DNA of 64,000 nucleotides from Flaccisagitta enflata (GCA_965153355.1 OZ231126.1:52638001-52702000), one strand, 5' to 3'; positions 34,815 to 62,124 are shown, counted from the stretch's first letter. Notes: generated by a model from the sequence alone, not told the origin. Numbers and translations: made by a program.

Positions 34815-35094
34815 TGATAAGTCGCTGTGTCCTTCCGTCCATCCATCCGTCCATCCGTCTGTCTGCTTGTCCGTCCGTCCGTCCGTCCGTCCAGCCGTCC
34901 GTCCAGCCGTCCGTCCGTCCGTCCGTCCGTCTGTCCGTCCGTCCGTCCGTCCGTTCGTCCGTACGTCCGTCCATTCGTCTTTCCGTCCATCAGACTGTAC
35001 TTTTCTTTACTTTTTTGGCATTTATGGGTGATCATTGCATTACTACTCCTGCCCACCAGCACGTCACTTGGGTATCCTTGTACCCAGCCTTGTT
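34815..35094 (-). mobile_element. HINE-like element with long CCGT core, reverse
   Basis: About 150 bp of (CCGT)n with CCAT and CTGT variants, then TTTACTTTTTTGGCATTTAT, CTCCTGCCCACCAGCACGTC and CCTTGTACCCAGCCTTGTT. The hairpin end is degraded. Confidence 0.6.
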
Positions 35095-35433
35095 ATATCT
35101 TCAATCCACATTTTGTTGTTGTCTCATCTAGGACCCCCAAACAGAGCCTCCACTGGATAAGATCCGGGACACTGATTACACATCAATTACATCCGGGACC
35201 GGGATATTCGAGATTCGAGTACCCCGAGTTAGAGAATCGTATATCTCCGATCTCTGACGCGATTTAACTCATTTTTCAAACTCGAGAATCTTTCTTTTCA
35301 TTTTTTTATAATTCTAAGTTCCTCGTCCTTCTCTCTCAAGTGCCAGTTCGCTTGATAAATACGGCTATAAAAATAAATAACATACGGAGCCAAAAGGTTT
35401 TTTCTTACTTTCAAATTAAAAGTTTTTTTTTAT

Positions 35434-35477
35434 TCCTCCTCCTCCTCCTCCTCCTCCTCCTCCTCCTCCTCCTCCTA
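35434..35477 (+). repeat. (CCT)n
   Basis: A pure CCT run in the upstream flank of the Tc/RHS gene. Confidence 0.9.
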
Positions 35478-35639
35478 ATGTGCTACATACGGGGATTACC
35501 TGAGCCCAACACGTAAGCCTCCACCTCAAAAGACGATTTATCCATAAAAGGAAATGACTGTTCTTAAAACCGGCAAATTATTCATTTCTCCAAGTGTTTG
35601 ATAATTCGTAACGGATTAATTGCATTAAAAACGAAAAAG

Positions 35640-35723
35640 AAAAAAAAGAATCATCAGGGGAAAGGTCAAGTTACTCGGTCACGATCAAGATAATCTTCAC
35701 CGCAAGTCCCTCACCAATATCAA
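35640..35723 (+). other. Possible 5' untranslated exon of the Tc/RHS gene (3' edge only)
   Basis: A strong donor (atcaa|GTGAGTG at 35724) lies about 1 kb upstream of the acceptor at 36726 that precedes the signal-peptide exon. No reading frame supports it. The start shown is nominal. Confidence 0.25.
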
Positions 35724-36044
35724 GTGAGTGCAAGATTTTATTTCGTTTTGAGCTCACAATTTTTTTCATGTTGATTACTGATCATTCATGTTCTTGGTAT
35801 GCTGGCGTTTATGAATAACTGCTAAAACAAAGTGGTGTTTTGCTTTCACCACAACTGTATCCATTTCATATGATTTGCCGCGCCTTGTTTAAAATCATAG
35901 CATGACATTGTTAGTGGTGTATCATTTCTGCCTTAAAACGATCAACAGTAGATGACGTCTTTCTTGGTTGTATAATGAATATACACGATGCTTTTGTCAT
36001 GAGCAGTGGGCAGTGGGGTTTGCACGTTTGGCAGGTCATTAGAT

Positions 36045-36407
36045 ATTGCCGTATTTTCTCTATGTAGGACCCCGGGCGCTTTTGAAATTGAAAAATGATA
36101 TTACCATTTTGCCCTGTATAAAGCGCCCCCTCAGCCTCAGCCTCAGCCTATAAGCGAAATAATCTATTTTGCAGATTGCTGCAATAAGTACTGTGTTTCA
36201 TTTGAAGTTAACCTGTGTAACATTCTAGAGTAGAATTCTCAGTGTTATTGACAAGAACACATTGAAAACACTAATAGATAATCAAAAATCCACTCTTTTA
36301 AATTTCCTCTCATGATTTCTCATCTGACCATATTTTGTCAAGAGAAAAAGGGAGAGGGCGCTAAATAGAGGGGGAGGGGGCGAAAAAAAAAAATACGGTA
36401 ATATCTT
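36045..36407. mobile_element. TIR element with GATATTRCCGTATTTT ends, upstream of the Tc/RHS gene
   Basis: GATATTGCCGTATTTT at the left is matched inverted (GATATTACCGTATTTT) at the right. AAGCGCCCCC and GGGGGCG blocks lie inside each end. Noncoding. Confidence 0.55.
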
Positions 36408-36805
36408 TTTTGGCTAAATCATGATTACTTTCCTCCCGAATAGCCACTTTGTTTGGTTGAGTGGTAACCTGATTTGCAATTTCAGTCAAATGATGAAAAT
36501 GAAGTCTCTAAAAAAGAGCAGCTAAATCATCACAACTACTACTACACACGTCAAGTTTTCAGTGACATTTTTTTAACCGCTTTAAGGGCTGCTTACATTT
36601 GCAGTGCTCTTAAAAAGGAATTGAGAACGAATAACTGATCTATGGTCAAAATGACCCAAGCATGAATCAGGAATTGACAGATATCCTATCCCTTGGATGA
36701 ATCTTATTCCAAACATTTTTTTTACAGATTTAGATCATCCAATATTGTGACAACTGAATCGCGCGTGTGATGACCTTAGTTGGCGTCATCGCGCCCAACA
36801 TCATC

Positions 36806-49938
<13,133 letters not shown>

Positions 49939-50296
49939 AAAAGATGAAACAATGCCCTACCATTCCTTCTATGACAACTGTTCACCATCAAAAAACATTT
50001 CTAATGAAATCATATTAATGCAAAAAAAAAAAGTCCTAATGCCAATGACCATCAGATTGTTTAATTTCGCTACTATCCCTCTTTAATTGCCAAGCAAAGA
50101 ATTTTCGTCATGAATTGCTGACAATTGAATCCACTTGTCTACTGTTCATCTACTATTTGTAACTATTCTTCCTGTTGGATGGATGAAAAAAAGTAAAGAG
50201 TTCAAATCTAAATAGGATCAATCTTTGATATAGGCAATGGTAGTTTTTAATCATTTCTTTTACAAATGACAAAGGAAAGCTGTTTGTAAGGAACGG

Positions 50297-50302
50297 AATA
50301 AA
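50297..50302 (+). terminator. Candidate poly(A) signal of the Tc/RHS gene
   Basis: AATAAA lies about 360 bp after the stop codon. No closer canonical hexamer was seen. Assignment is by position only. Confidence 0.4.
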
Positions 50303-51724
50303 CTAAAGGTCAAGTTTTCACTTGAAAAATTTGCACCGGATGATGAAAATATGGCCATAGCTAGGTAGGGAGGAATTAATTGGCACAGGTTATTACTCTG
50401 TATTTTTTTTGGCAAGATAGTTTTCTTTGTCCGATAAATACTTGAAATATTAATACTGACGCAATTCGAAGATACTAGAGGTTGGTAGAGAAAGATGTAA
50501 GAAATTTGAGGATAAAAGAACCAAATGAGACCATGTTTTTTTTTGTTCTTTGGGGGAAGATGTAATCATGAAAATATTCAGTGTGGCCTACAACAGAAAT
50601 CAAACGTCATCACCACGGGAAAAAAATAGGGTCACAGAATTTGATTATCTACGAAATCACAATTTACGTCATTGCCAGGTCAATATTGATCAAAGAAAAG
50701 AACGTCAAGCAAGTCGTTTTTTCCTCATAAATTGGGTAAAAAATTATTAGTTTTGAATTTTAAGAAATAGCACCGTTTTTAAAACATAATGATTTTTGGA
50801 AATTCAAATCGGTTTCCTAGACATCAGTCCATTGTTAATCACTGTGACCTAAATATTTTAATTCTAATTACGAGGAAATAATCTAAGTTATGATTTTGCG
50901 AACCTCGACAATATCCCAAACCCTAAAACAAATCTGAACGTAAAAAAGGAGAACAATTTTTCTGTGATGTCTCATACACATTAGCGATATCGCCGCTAGA
51001 AAAACTGATACAGAACGGTTGCTAGGGCGACTTTTAGTTTTCATTTTCCAACGGTCTCTTCAGGCTATGCTGTGATTAGTTTTTCAATAGTTCGGCTCTT
51101 TGAAACATGCACATGATGATTCTATGTGATTGAAAGAAACTTTGTTATAGCAACCTTTTACGTCCTTTGATCGCTCAATCACGTACCAACACCTAATGAT
51201 TGCTAACACAATATTCGGATTGTTCTTCATTTCCACGCAAATATTTGTCCTAGGACATACTAAAAATTTTTTTTTGATATGTCAGTTGAGAATAACAATC
51301 ATATCACGCTTGATTTCCTCTCAGATTCAACGAACAATTTTCAGGCTGCGGTAGTTTACTTTCAAGAGAGGAGTGGGGTCATGAAATTCTTGAGCTTGCT
51401 TCTCCAATTGAAACCCGTATGAAGCATATGTAGGGGGACATTAAAAAATGTTGCTAAACACACGTGAGCCAAAAAAAATCTGACAAGGGTTGAGAGAAAG
51501 GAGATATGTGATATGATATCCAGTTTGAATGAGGGTTGAAAACGAAGAAAGCGTTTCCAGGTGACATTGTGAGGATCAGGTTTAGAACAAATTTCTCTTT
51601 AGGTCTAAATTCTTGAACAGAGGGGAGTGCCTTTCTTTATTGAACCACTGATTTTATTTCATAAATTGTGAGCAGAAGGGGAAGAGGATGAGAAAAACTT
51701 TGTTGGTAAGATATGGAGATGGAC

Positions 51725-51797
<73 letters not shown>

Positions 51798-52106
51798 TGG
51801 CTAAGTACTGATTGGCGCCGCGGTGAATCTCATGGGTCCATGATGAAAAGCAGATGATCTTTTTTTTTGGTATGATAAGCAGAATCTCTTCAAGTCAATT
51901 TTTCCTTACCATGGCTTATTTCTATACAACTACTAAGAACAAACGATTCTTCAAAAACAAAGCACGAAAATAAACGGACGTTGGAAACCCTGGAAAACGA
52001 TATGTTGTGCAAAACAAATGTGATTGCTTCAATGTTTCAAATTCAACATTGCAACTGTTATGTAGTTCAGCATAAATGAATGGGGCATTTAATGCAGGAG
52101 AGAGAG

Positions 52107-52194
<88 letters not shown>

Positions 52195-52480
52195 AAGTTG
52201 CGCTTCATGCAAATATTCCCATCCTGTTGACTTTTGCAGAAAGGAAGGTGTGTAGCACAAAAACGATGGGTTTCGGACAGCTATGCAGGTCGATTTCCTG
52301 AGAATCAAAAGAGAGACAATTTGATTTTATGGAGTTGTGTAAAGCTGAGGAATATAAGTCTGATCAACAATACAATATACTAATAAATGAGGCACAAGTT
52401 GCAGTTCATTCAGTCATATGTCAATAAACATACTTAGCTTCAGCGTAAATCAGGCAGACTGAGTTCATATCAACATATTG
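50303..52480. other. Intergenic or syntrophin 3' side; no gene seen
   Basis: Holds (GA)n at 51731-51790 and 52113-52190. A last syntrophin exon should lie on the minus strand here or lower, but no HSCPK-like segment was found by eye. Confidence 0.5.
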
Positions 52481-52611
52481 ATGGGCCATCAGAATTCAGA
52501 TTTCAGATGCACCGTCATTGTACCGACATTCACAGTAGATGCAAACAAAAGCCACTTCCTTAGACACATATTGCCTTCTATCGAATTGTAGAGGGCGCAA
52601 GTGGTACCAAC

Positions 52612-52811
52612 CTGTTCGCCGTCATCCCCGCCAAAGTCCAGCCATAGTAATCTTTGGCTATCGTCCGCGGACATTTTCAGTTTTTCAAAGGGGAATTTCC
52701 AAAGTAGTCGCTCTTGACCGGCTTCGGGTCCAGACATTTGAGGCGCTATTAAACTAAATCCGTCGTTGTAGTGAAGGATAAGCTTTGCCTCTTGACCTCG
52801 CCACGTCACGT
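52612..52811 (-). CDS. Syntrophin exon c
   Basis: A 200-bp exon between acceptor cttttatgtag and donor GAACAG|GTTGGT. It ends at phase 0 after FGGDDGEQ, where mammalian syntrophins continue with the last exon. Confidence 0.82.
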
Positions 52812-54252
52812 CTACATAAAAGAGGAAAGGCGGGAAAAACAAAAAGCTAACGTACATAACTTTTTCCCATGGGATGAATACACTCATTTGTTTTTATAAG
52901 AACATATAATTTTTTTTCCTGAGGCTCAGTGTTCTTGTTTCTATAACGATTTGAGGCTCAAATTGTTCTTTGAATGTTCTTATTTTTTTAATTGCTAGTT
53001 TATACAGGAATGTTCTTTTATCTGGTTACCTAACTCTAATCGCCACTCGAATGAATATGAGAACCAAAATCTTAACTATACAAAAAAATTGAATTTCAAT
53101 GTAAGAGTGATAGAAGTTAATCTTTGTAATTGATTAGAATCACTTCCACAATTCTCGTTCATTACACTTCTTAAGCAGATAAACTATGAATATTCATATA
53201 TTCCCCCTTTTTGAAGCTGGCATTGTTCTTATGATTGTTCTTTTTTTTTCCACTTCTGAGCCTCAATGTTCTTATAAACAAGGTTCTTAGTCAACTTGTC
53301 CTTCTAATTTTTGTTTTGTTTATCTTGGGAAATTAAATGATAATCTGTATTATTTAATAAAAAAAAATCACGCGCAATGACAACTTACTGCACTGAATTT
53401 CCTTTATAAGAGCAGCAGCGTTGTGGGCGCCCGCAACGAGGGTTCGGCACCATTCTATAAAAAAGAAAAAGAAAAAATGAAAGTAACTACATCACCAGTG
53501 ATACCATATGTCATAATGTTGGGTACGATCTACTCATGTCATTGTGTTCAATCGACCCTTCATAGTTGAGATGCGTGGCCTTTGAACCCGATCGTTCTTT
53601 TGTCTGTTTGTTTGTTAGTTTGTACCTTCTGCCATATATCCCGTATGGTAGGAGTCCCACCTGTTTGTTCGTTTGTTCATTTTTTTAGTTCTACATGCCA
53701 AATTTCGGTGGGAATCGAATATAAATATTTGGTCTTTGATCCCATTTGCATGTTCATTCATCTTTTTCACTTTTTTCACTATTTATTCGTTCAGTCATTA
53801 TTTGTTCATCATTTTGTTCATTGAGGGGGCGTTTCTAGTCAAAGACGATCGCGTTTTGAAAGGGCCACTCGGTCGCTCGTTACGTTCATTCGCTCGCACC
53901 GCTCACTCCGCTCACTCGCTCCGCAGCGCTCCACTTTGCTACGCTTCGCTCGCTCGCTCCGTTCACGGGCTCGCTCACTCACTTTGCTCATTCCCTCGTG
54001 GGACAGTTGAAATTCTTGAATATGTGTTCACACTGTTATCGCGTTTCACGGGAACAAACGCGTTGGTTGTCTTCACTAGAAACACGCCCTCATTCGTCTC
54101 GTCCGTTGATTGTACCTGCTAAATCGCGGTGGGTATCGAGTCTGAACGTGTGGCCTTCGACTCCGCCGCGAGTTCCGGTTCTCGTCTGGAAGTAGAGGCT
54201 GTCGTGAAGGGACGAGGTAGAGTGAGGCTTTGCCGGTGATGTCTGGACCAAT
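52612..54252 (-). CDS. Syntrophin, three internal exons (end of split PH domain into syntrophin-unique region)
   Basis: Exons, read on the minus strand: 54252-54116, 53454-53389 and 52811-52612 (137, 66 and 200 bp). Phases agree at every junction, giving about 134 residues. Exon a has LYFQTRTGTRGGVEGHTFRL, matching vertebrate syntrophin LSFALRTGTRHGVDTHLF. Exon b has WCRTLVAGAHNAAALIKEIQ, matching [20 protein letters not shown]. Exon c has VTWRGQEAKL...NDGFSL...FPFEKLKMSADDSQRLLWLD FGG, matching the [22 protein letters not shown] region. Syntrophins are cytoplasmic adaptors of the dystrophin complex. Upstream PDZ and PH exons and the final exon (expected LDLHSCPK-like) were not found. The gene is convergent with the Tc/RHS gene, which places that gene in an animal chromosome. 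Confidence 0.85.
53389..53454 (-). CDS. Syntrophin exon b
   Basis: A 66-bp exon between acceptor cttttttatag and donor GTAAGT. It encodes WCRTLVAGAHNAAALIKEIQ and is too short to appear as an open frame. Confidence 0.82.
53825..54089. mobile_element. Foldback MITE, GGGGCGTTTCTAGTCAAAG ends, copy 2
   Basis: Same family as 30947-31186 with the same GC-rich CTCGCTC interior. It lies in a syntrophin intron, 26 bp from the exon whose donor is at 54115. Confidence 0.7.
54116..54252 (-). CDS. Syntrophin exon a
   Basis: Acceptor ctctgcag at the end of a (CT)n run (minus strand) and donor GTACAA. A 100-bp microsatellite serves as the polypyrimidine tract. A 265-bp foldback element ends 26 bp below the exon, inside the intron. 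Confidence 0.82.
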
Positions 54253-54253
54253 C

Positions 54254-54670
<417 letters not shown>

Positions 54671-55198
54671 TTCTCCCCGTTCTCACGGACGCATTCTTAG
54701 TTTTGTTTGTTTTTTCGGAATAGGTCCTGAGTCAAGGTTTTCTCTAGAAGGCCGAAGAGACAAGTATAAACGCGTTTTATGCCATTTGGCTCTATTTCGG
54801 TGCAAGTTCTACAGTCAGGTCGAGTGTTTTTTGAGGCTATTGTACGAGCTTATTTTGAAAACTGTAGCTCGGCAATAATACGCCTAATTTACATCTCATT
54901 GATCAATCACTTGCCCTATATTGTTCTTACATAACAATGAATGATGTTATAATCCTTGAAATGTTTCATCATCAAAATGACAGAAACAGACGGTACAGAT
55001 CAAGAATCGCTTTACAAAAAATATCTATATAAATTTGTACAGTCATTCATTTTTTTACCAATGAAGGCGGCTAATCGCCGACCGGAAAAAAGCCGTAAAT
55101 GGGAGTTTCTTTTTTTCAATGCATGTTCTTCTATGAGTGCATCTTATGCTGTGTGGTTGACTGCCTGTCTGTTTTTGTTATCCAATCTACTGATGTAT

Positions 55199-55220
55199 TG
55201 TGTGTGTGTGTGTGTGTGTG

Positions 55221-55298
<78 letters not shown>
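55199..55298 (+). repeat. (GT)n, (GTCT)n, (CT)n compound microsatellite
   Basis: Three adjoining simple repeats with sharp boundaries. Confidence 0.95.
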
Positions 55299-55301
<3 letters not shown>

Positions 55302-55770
55302 CAGAGTAAAATGCGAAAGCTGGCGTCATAAAAGTTAAAGTCAATTGGCGTAACATCTTGACTCTTCTGTCTTATTACATCTAGGGCTTAAAATAAGGAA
55401 TAATGAAAAATATCGTTTTTTGCGAAAATGCGAAAAAATAAAAAAGATTCAAAAAATCATAACATGAAAAATAATCATCGTAGAGATCTCAGGTTGGCGC
55501 CATTTGAAAGAGAAGAATAAGCTCTTCCTTAGCTGTGAATATTAAAAAGACAATATCATCCCAACCCCAAAACAGCTCAACTTCCTAAAATTGACCACAA
55601 ATCTAAAAAAGTCAAAAAGTCAAAAAGTCGACTTTTTTTTCAATGAACATGGAGAAAGAAAAAAGAATATTCTCCTCAAGGTTCAAAAAGATGCGTCTGG
55701 GATTAGAACATGTTAAAACAACTGAGGAAGAAAGAAAAAAAAATGAAATAATTTGGGCGAGTTTAAATAG

Positions 55771-55974
55771 AACAAGGCCGGACACACGGCTACCGAAGTC
55801 GCGGGCGGGTGGACAGGGGCCATATTTGAGGTCACCAGACCATTTGGGCAGGAGCAGTGAGGTCAAAGAAATAAAATCATATAAAAAAGTAAAGTGTGAC
55901 CGACCAACCAACCAACCGACCGACCAACCGACCGACGGACAAAGCGGGTTGTAGAGTCGCGTGCACGAGACTAA
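55771..55974 (+). mobile_element. HINE-like short element, full copy
   Basis: Same layout as 28481-28717. The core is mostly GACC/AACC and the terminal arm carries one change (GCACGAGACT). Confidence 0.68.
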
Positions 55975-56132
55975 AAACATCATCATCATTCATCATTGAA
56001 GAAAGTAAACGAAGCAGAATTTGGAGATAGGAGAGAAAAACGCCATGAGAAGTAAGTGGGACAATGAGAATAGACAATAGAGAGGGCAAGTGAGTCCATG
56101 AGAATAAGAACAAGCCAAGTCGACAGAAAGAT

Positions 56133-56321
<189 letters not shown>

Positions 56322-56559
56322 CATAAGGAGGAAGAAGGAGGGGGAGGTAAAGAAGAAAAACGAGTCAATTGAGACTTTTAAATTCTCCACAGACACATAA
56401 AGTAGAAAGACAAGTAAATGCCTGCCTCGAATATATCGGAACTTGACGCAACAGCGTCGAAAAAATACGACAATAACAAATTAGGTGTATAAAAAATAAT
56501 GACGAGAATGGGAGCCCCGGGATGGAGAATGATAGAGTGATCTAGGTCAAAAATGGGTG

Positions 56560-57232
<673 letters not shown>

Positions 57233-57314
57233 CTAGCGACCCGGACAGATTCTTTGAGATTCAAAGTAGTGCATTTGTAAGAGACTGAGGAACAATTGGA
57301 TGGGTAGGAAAAAG

Positions 57315-57518
57315 AACAAGGACGGATACACGGCTACCCCAGTCGCGTGCGGGTGGACAGGGGCTGTATTTGAGGTCACTAAATCATTTGGGCAGGGGCA
57401 GTGAGGCCAAAAATCCCAAAAAAGTAAAGTGTGACAGACCGACGGACCGACGGACCGACAGATCGATGGACCGAGGGACCGACAAAGCGGGGTGTAGAGT
57501 CGCGTAGCACGCGACTAA
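57315..57518 (+). mobile_element. HINE-like short element, full copy
   Basis: Starts AACAAGGACGGATACACGG and ends with the intact AGTCGCGTAGCACGCGACT hairpin. The core is GACGGACC-rich. Confidence 0.7.
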
Positions 57519-57555
57519 AAAGAAATCCAAAGCAAGAAAAGGAGAAGGCTGAAGT

Positions 57556-57764
57556 AACAAGGCCGGATACACGGCTACCCCAGTCGCGTGCGGGTGGACA
57601 GGGGCCGTATTTGAGGTCACTTCATCATTTGGGTAGGACCAGCGAGGCCAAAGACCGCAAAAAAACGAAAAAAGTAATGTGTGACGGTCCGACGGACGGT
57701 CCGACGGACGGTCTGACGGATGGACCGACAAAGCGGGGTGTAAAGTCGCGTAGCACGCGAAAAC
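57556..57764 (+). mobile_element. HINE-like short element, full copy
   Basis: Starts AACAAGGCCGGATACACGG. Core GACGGTCC/GACGGAC. The hairpin arm ends GCACGCGAAAAC, so the last pairs are lost. Lies 37 bp after the previous copy, same orientation. Confidence 0.7.
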
Positions 57765-59640
57765 AAATAAAGAAAGATGCAATTACAAGAATGCGAATTT
57801 AATGAGTGAGAAAAAAGAAGAGAGTGAAGGAGAGAGCCGGTGACGAAATGAGACGCAGTAATCTGTACTTAAAATGTGGCGTTGAGTGTTGGACTGTAAT
57901 CCGTAACGTGTATTTCAAATTTTCAATACATGCGACAAATTCCACGAGATCAAGCCAAAGGCAAAGCAGACAAAAAGTCAGACAGGCAGACAGACTGAGA
58001 AATACGAAGAGAAAGACAGATAGACAGACAAAAAGCCCGACAGATAGGTAAGCAAAGACAGACAGACAGAGAGACAGTCACACCCTGAAATAGACGTATA
58101 AATGACATTGACAAGAAAGGGAAAGAAGAGAGAGAAAAGCATTGAAAAGGCAGGGGCGTAGTCCATCGGGTCTTTTGCTAAGGAACCTTGACACTCGATA
58201 CCTTCATGCAATTGGAAAAGAAGGAAACGCGGCAAAGAGAGAAAACGGAGACGAAAGAAAAGAAAAGGAGAAAAAAAAAAAAAGGAAACCCTCTAATGTG
58301 ACAAATAAGGTAAGAGCGTTGGTGTTGACAGATAAGGTGATGCTGTTTGCCGTGAGAATGGTCTCTTGACTTACAGTATTTGATTGTAACACGTTTCTCC
58401 ATCTAAGCTAGGACTTGACTTCTAAAACTTTCATACCGGTGGCCTGTACGCAGATTGCTTTATAATAGTGACACTAGTGATTTTTTTGGCAAGTAAGCTG
58501 ATGCACAGCTTACAGGCTTGATGGGAATACTATTTAGGGTTGAAGTTAACAACGAAAAGAAAGGGATCATGAGGGGATTTTTTCCCTTGAATTTCTTTTT
58601 TTAACTTCAAAATGGCCTGAAAACATGTTCCCGTTAAACTGTGACAATGAGCATGGGCTCATTTGAAATAAAATAACGAGTGTAAACATGTCACGTCATC
58701 ATCGTCATGATGGGTCAATTCAAGGGCGATTCAGCAAAAGCAGGAAGAAAACAGAACTTATCGTTTGACAATAGTTCAATCGGCTCGATGATTAACGTCC
58801 GAGTTCAGGCTCTCAAGTTATCGTCTAAAAAATGGCGGTAGAAACGGGGTCACGTGCTTCACAGTCACGGCTCCCTCACAGCCCTTCGCAAAAGGTGATA
58901 GTCGAGTGACTCGGGCAAGGGAGGCCGAGGACCCACCATGGTCAACTTAGAAGACCATTTATGACCGACTAAAAAATGAAGTTGAGAGTGAAGAAAGATA
59001 ACCCTTACAATTGGAAGATGGCCAACGACGCTCTTTGCCATTTAGGATATAGGGGAATTATTGGATTTTATAGTTTTGATTCTAAGCGTCAAGGATGTGA
59101 ATTAAGTTACAGACAAAAGAAAATGAGCCCGAAGGTTTGTTTTTCTTACGCCTGAGACAAGATGGGGGAGCTTGCACCTAGGCCAGGAGTGGAGGTTGTA
59201 TAAAACAATTGCAAGTGGCGAATGGGACTAAAGTCTTTCACCGTTGTGGGGGCAATGTTTTAAACGCAGCAACAGCGTTTTATCCTTTAATCTGATAGTG
59301 CGTGAGGAAAACGGGAAAAAGGGGGAAAAAGCGAAAAAGCTACAATCGGGGGAAAACGAGCAAGAAGGAGAAAAAAGATTTGTAAAATGTTGCAAGTGAC
59401 GTTTTGTCACTGACAAATGAGGTCGAAAGAAAAGGAAAATAGGAAGAAAGAGGAAATGAAGGTAAGAAGGAAACCATCTGTGAGAACCAGCAACCCAAAA
59501 GTGCTTAATGTGCATCAGTGGTACCTCTGTTTAGATTGGCCCTTTTTTAAAACAAGATACAAGATACAAGGATTATTTGATCTTATCTTAATCAGTTCGA
59601 TAGAGGAACATTTCGCCACATTTCTAAGGCGTCCGATAAT
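57765..59640. other. No supportable gene (1.9 kb)
   Basis: A GACA-rich patch at 57970-58075. An ATG at about 58831 with a short frame and GTGATAG donor-like site was noted but lacks support. Confidence 0.5.
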
Positions 59641-59859
59641 GGTCAAGAAGACATCGAGGGACGGAAGACTGGGCCGGCGAATGGACAGGCGACCAAAGTA
59701 ACTTGTTGAGTGGCACGCGATTAAAAATCTAAGATAGGTGATTAGGTATTCAAGCACATGATCTTCTTATCACTAAACCATCAGTTGACAATTGAATCAG
59801 CGATTAGAAACATCGTTGAACCCATGAAGCTCGTTATCACCAAAAAATCCTCAATCTTT

Positions 59860-60056
59860 TTAGTCACGTGCTACGCGACTCTACACCCCGCTTTGTCGGT
59901 CCGTCGGTCCGTCGGTCCGTCGGTCCGTCACACTTTACTTTTTCGGCGTCTATGCGGTTTTTGGCTATACCGCTCCTGCCCAAATGCTCCACTGACCTCA
60001 AATATGGCCCCTGCCCACCCGCACGCGACTGGGGTAGCCGTGTATCCGGCCTTGTT
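59860..60056 (-). mobile_element. HINE-like short element, full copy, reverse
   Basis: Begins with hairpin AGTCACGTGCTACGCGACT, then CTACACCCCGCTTTGTCGG, a short GTCCGTCG core, CTGCCCACCCGCACGCGACT and CCGTGTATCCGGCCTTGTT. Confidence 0.7.
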
Positions 60057-61125
60057 TTCCTGGAAGACGAATTCATTTCATTTTCGTTGTTTTCCTTTTC
60101 TTTCTTTTCCAAAGATTTCTCTTTTCTTTAATTGGTTCTCGAACGTCGAGAAACGTGGCAAGTGCGCTCTAAAAGCTGTGTCATGCGTGTGACAATCCTA
60201 CGATATCCCATTAGGATCGACAGCCAATTCTTTCCCTTTCCTTTTGCTGAACATCAAGTGGTTAACCAAGTATTGATTTTTTTATTATTTTCTGCTTTGA
60301 TTTTTTACAAATCCCAAAAAAAAATTTTCTGTCCAATGCACTTTTGGTAAACGTTGAACAATGAAAAAAATTTTTTTAGCCAAATGAACTCATCTATTTT
60401 ATGAACAGCATTGAATCCGGGCATTCAATTGTTTTTGGAGTGGTTTGCCTGGTTGGTAGGTAATATAATGTGCTGGGCATGGGTTTTTCCTTTAGTTTTG
60501 GTGATTTCTATTTTTTTGAAGATGGTTTGAGCCGAGAATTGGGGTAGTTTCTAGGTACATAGCATGGATTGTTAAGGGCTGGAATCTTTCTTTAGGAAGG
60601 CGGAAGGCGTATGATAGATGTCAGCGGATAGATAATGGGACTTCCTGGAAGGCATGATAAAACCGTGTTGTTAGCCTGTTCAGAAAGAAGCATGGTTGGA
60701 GTTGGTATTGATAAGGTGCGCGTGTAAGATAGACGAATTCGTCGTTTCCGAATCATAGGAGAGTGTGAGCTCTTTCGTGTGGGTGGTTCTGATGTGTAAG
60801 TAATCAATACCAGTAAACAATACCAGGTTACAGATTGAAGCAAAGGTCTTTCTCAGTATATCATGGCAATTATTCCATGTGTCGATGCCTAAGCTTTTTT
60901 AAGGATTCCATCGCCTGAGCGTGCATGCACGTTGCGTACTCCCAGCGTGAGTGGGTGCGCGCGTGCTCGAGATAGTGCGCGCGTGCACGTCTCACTTATC
61001 AGTCTTAGAAGCTCCAATTGGCCCGCTTTGGGACTTTCGGGCGAGATTAAATTTTGTTTGTTTATTCCATCCGTAAAACCAATCACCTAAACACATGACA
61101 TGAACAACAACAACAACAAGGACGA
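60057..61125. other. No gene seen
   Basis: Mostly T-rich intergenic DNA. A GCGCGTGC/GTGCGCGCG-rich patch at 60920-60990 could fold. Confidence 0.5.
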
Positions 61126-61129
61126 CGAT

Positions 61130-61745
61130 GCAGGATCATCATCGTCATCATCATTTCTATCATCATCCTTTTTATCATCATCATATTTATCATCATCATC
61201 TTTATCATCATCATCATTTTTATCATCATCATCATTTTTATAATCATCATCATTTTTATCATCATCATCATTTTTATCATTATCATAATTTTTATCATCA
61301 TCATTTTTATCGTCATCATCATTTTTAACGTCATCATCATTGTTAACGTCATCATCATCATTTTTATCATCATCATCATTTTTATCATCATCATCATTTT
61401 TATCATCATTATCATTTTTATCATTATCATAATCTTTATCATCTTCAATATTTTTATCGCCATCATCATTTTTAACATCATCATCATTTTTAACGTCATG
61501 ATTTTATCATCATCATCATTTTTATCATCATCATCATCATCATCATTTTTATCATCATCATCATTTTTATCATCATCATCATTTTTATCATCATCATCAT
61601 TTTTATCATCATCATCATTTTTATCATCATCATCATTTTTATCATCATCATCGTTTTTGGGCATCATCATCATTTTTATCATCATCATCATTTTTATCAT
61701 CATCATCATTTTTTCATCATCATCATTTTTATCATCTTCTTCTTT
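61130..61745 (+). repeat. TCATCATCATTTTTA 15-bp minisatellite
   Basis: About 40 units with small slips (TTATCAT, AACGTCATC). Resumes at 63797 right after the foldback-minisatellite element. Confidence 0.9.
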
Positions 61746-61910
61746 TTCTCATCCATCCCTTCATCATCATCTCATATCATCCTCCTTGGGGCCATAATTC
61801 TAGTCTAGAGGCCCAAATCTTAGTCTAGAGGCCCAAATTCTAGCCTCAAGACCCAAATCCTTGCCTCAACACTCAAATCCCAACCTTGAGACTCAAATCC
61901 TAGTCAAGAG

Positions 61911-62077
61911 CAGAGATTAGGTATCGGGATCCGGCAATCCGTGTAACGGATAGGATATATGGGATAACGAATAACGGATAAATCACCATGAAAACCGATT
62001 TTTCCTCTTCCTCCTCCTCCTCTTCTTCCTCCTCTTCCTCCTCTTTCTTCTCTTCTATTCTTCCAAGATCCTTTGTT

Positions 62078-62124
<47 letters not shown>

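Noticed and set aside
58831-58896. Possible small first exon (ATG then GTGATAG donor-like site)
   Set aside because: No downstream exon or homology to support it.
61130-61745. CRISPR-like regular array
   Set aside because: The unit is a 15-bp TCA-rich minisatellite with no unique spacers, and the genome is animal.
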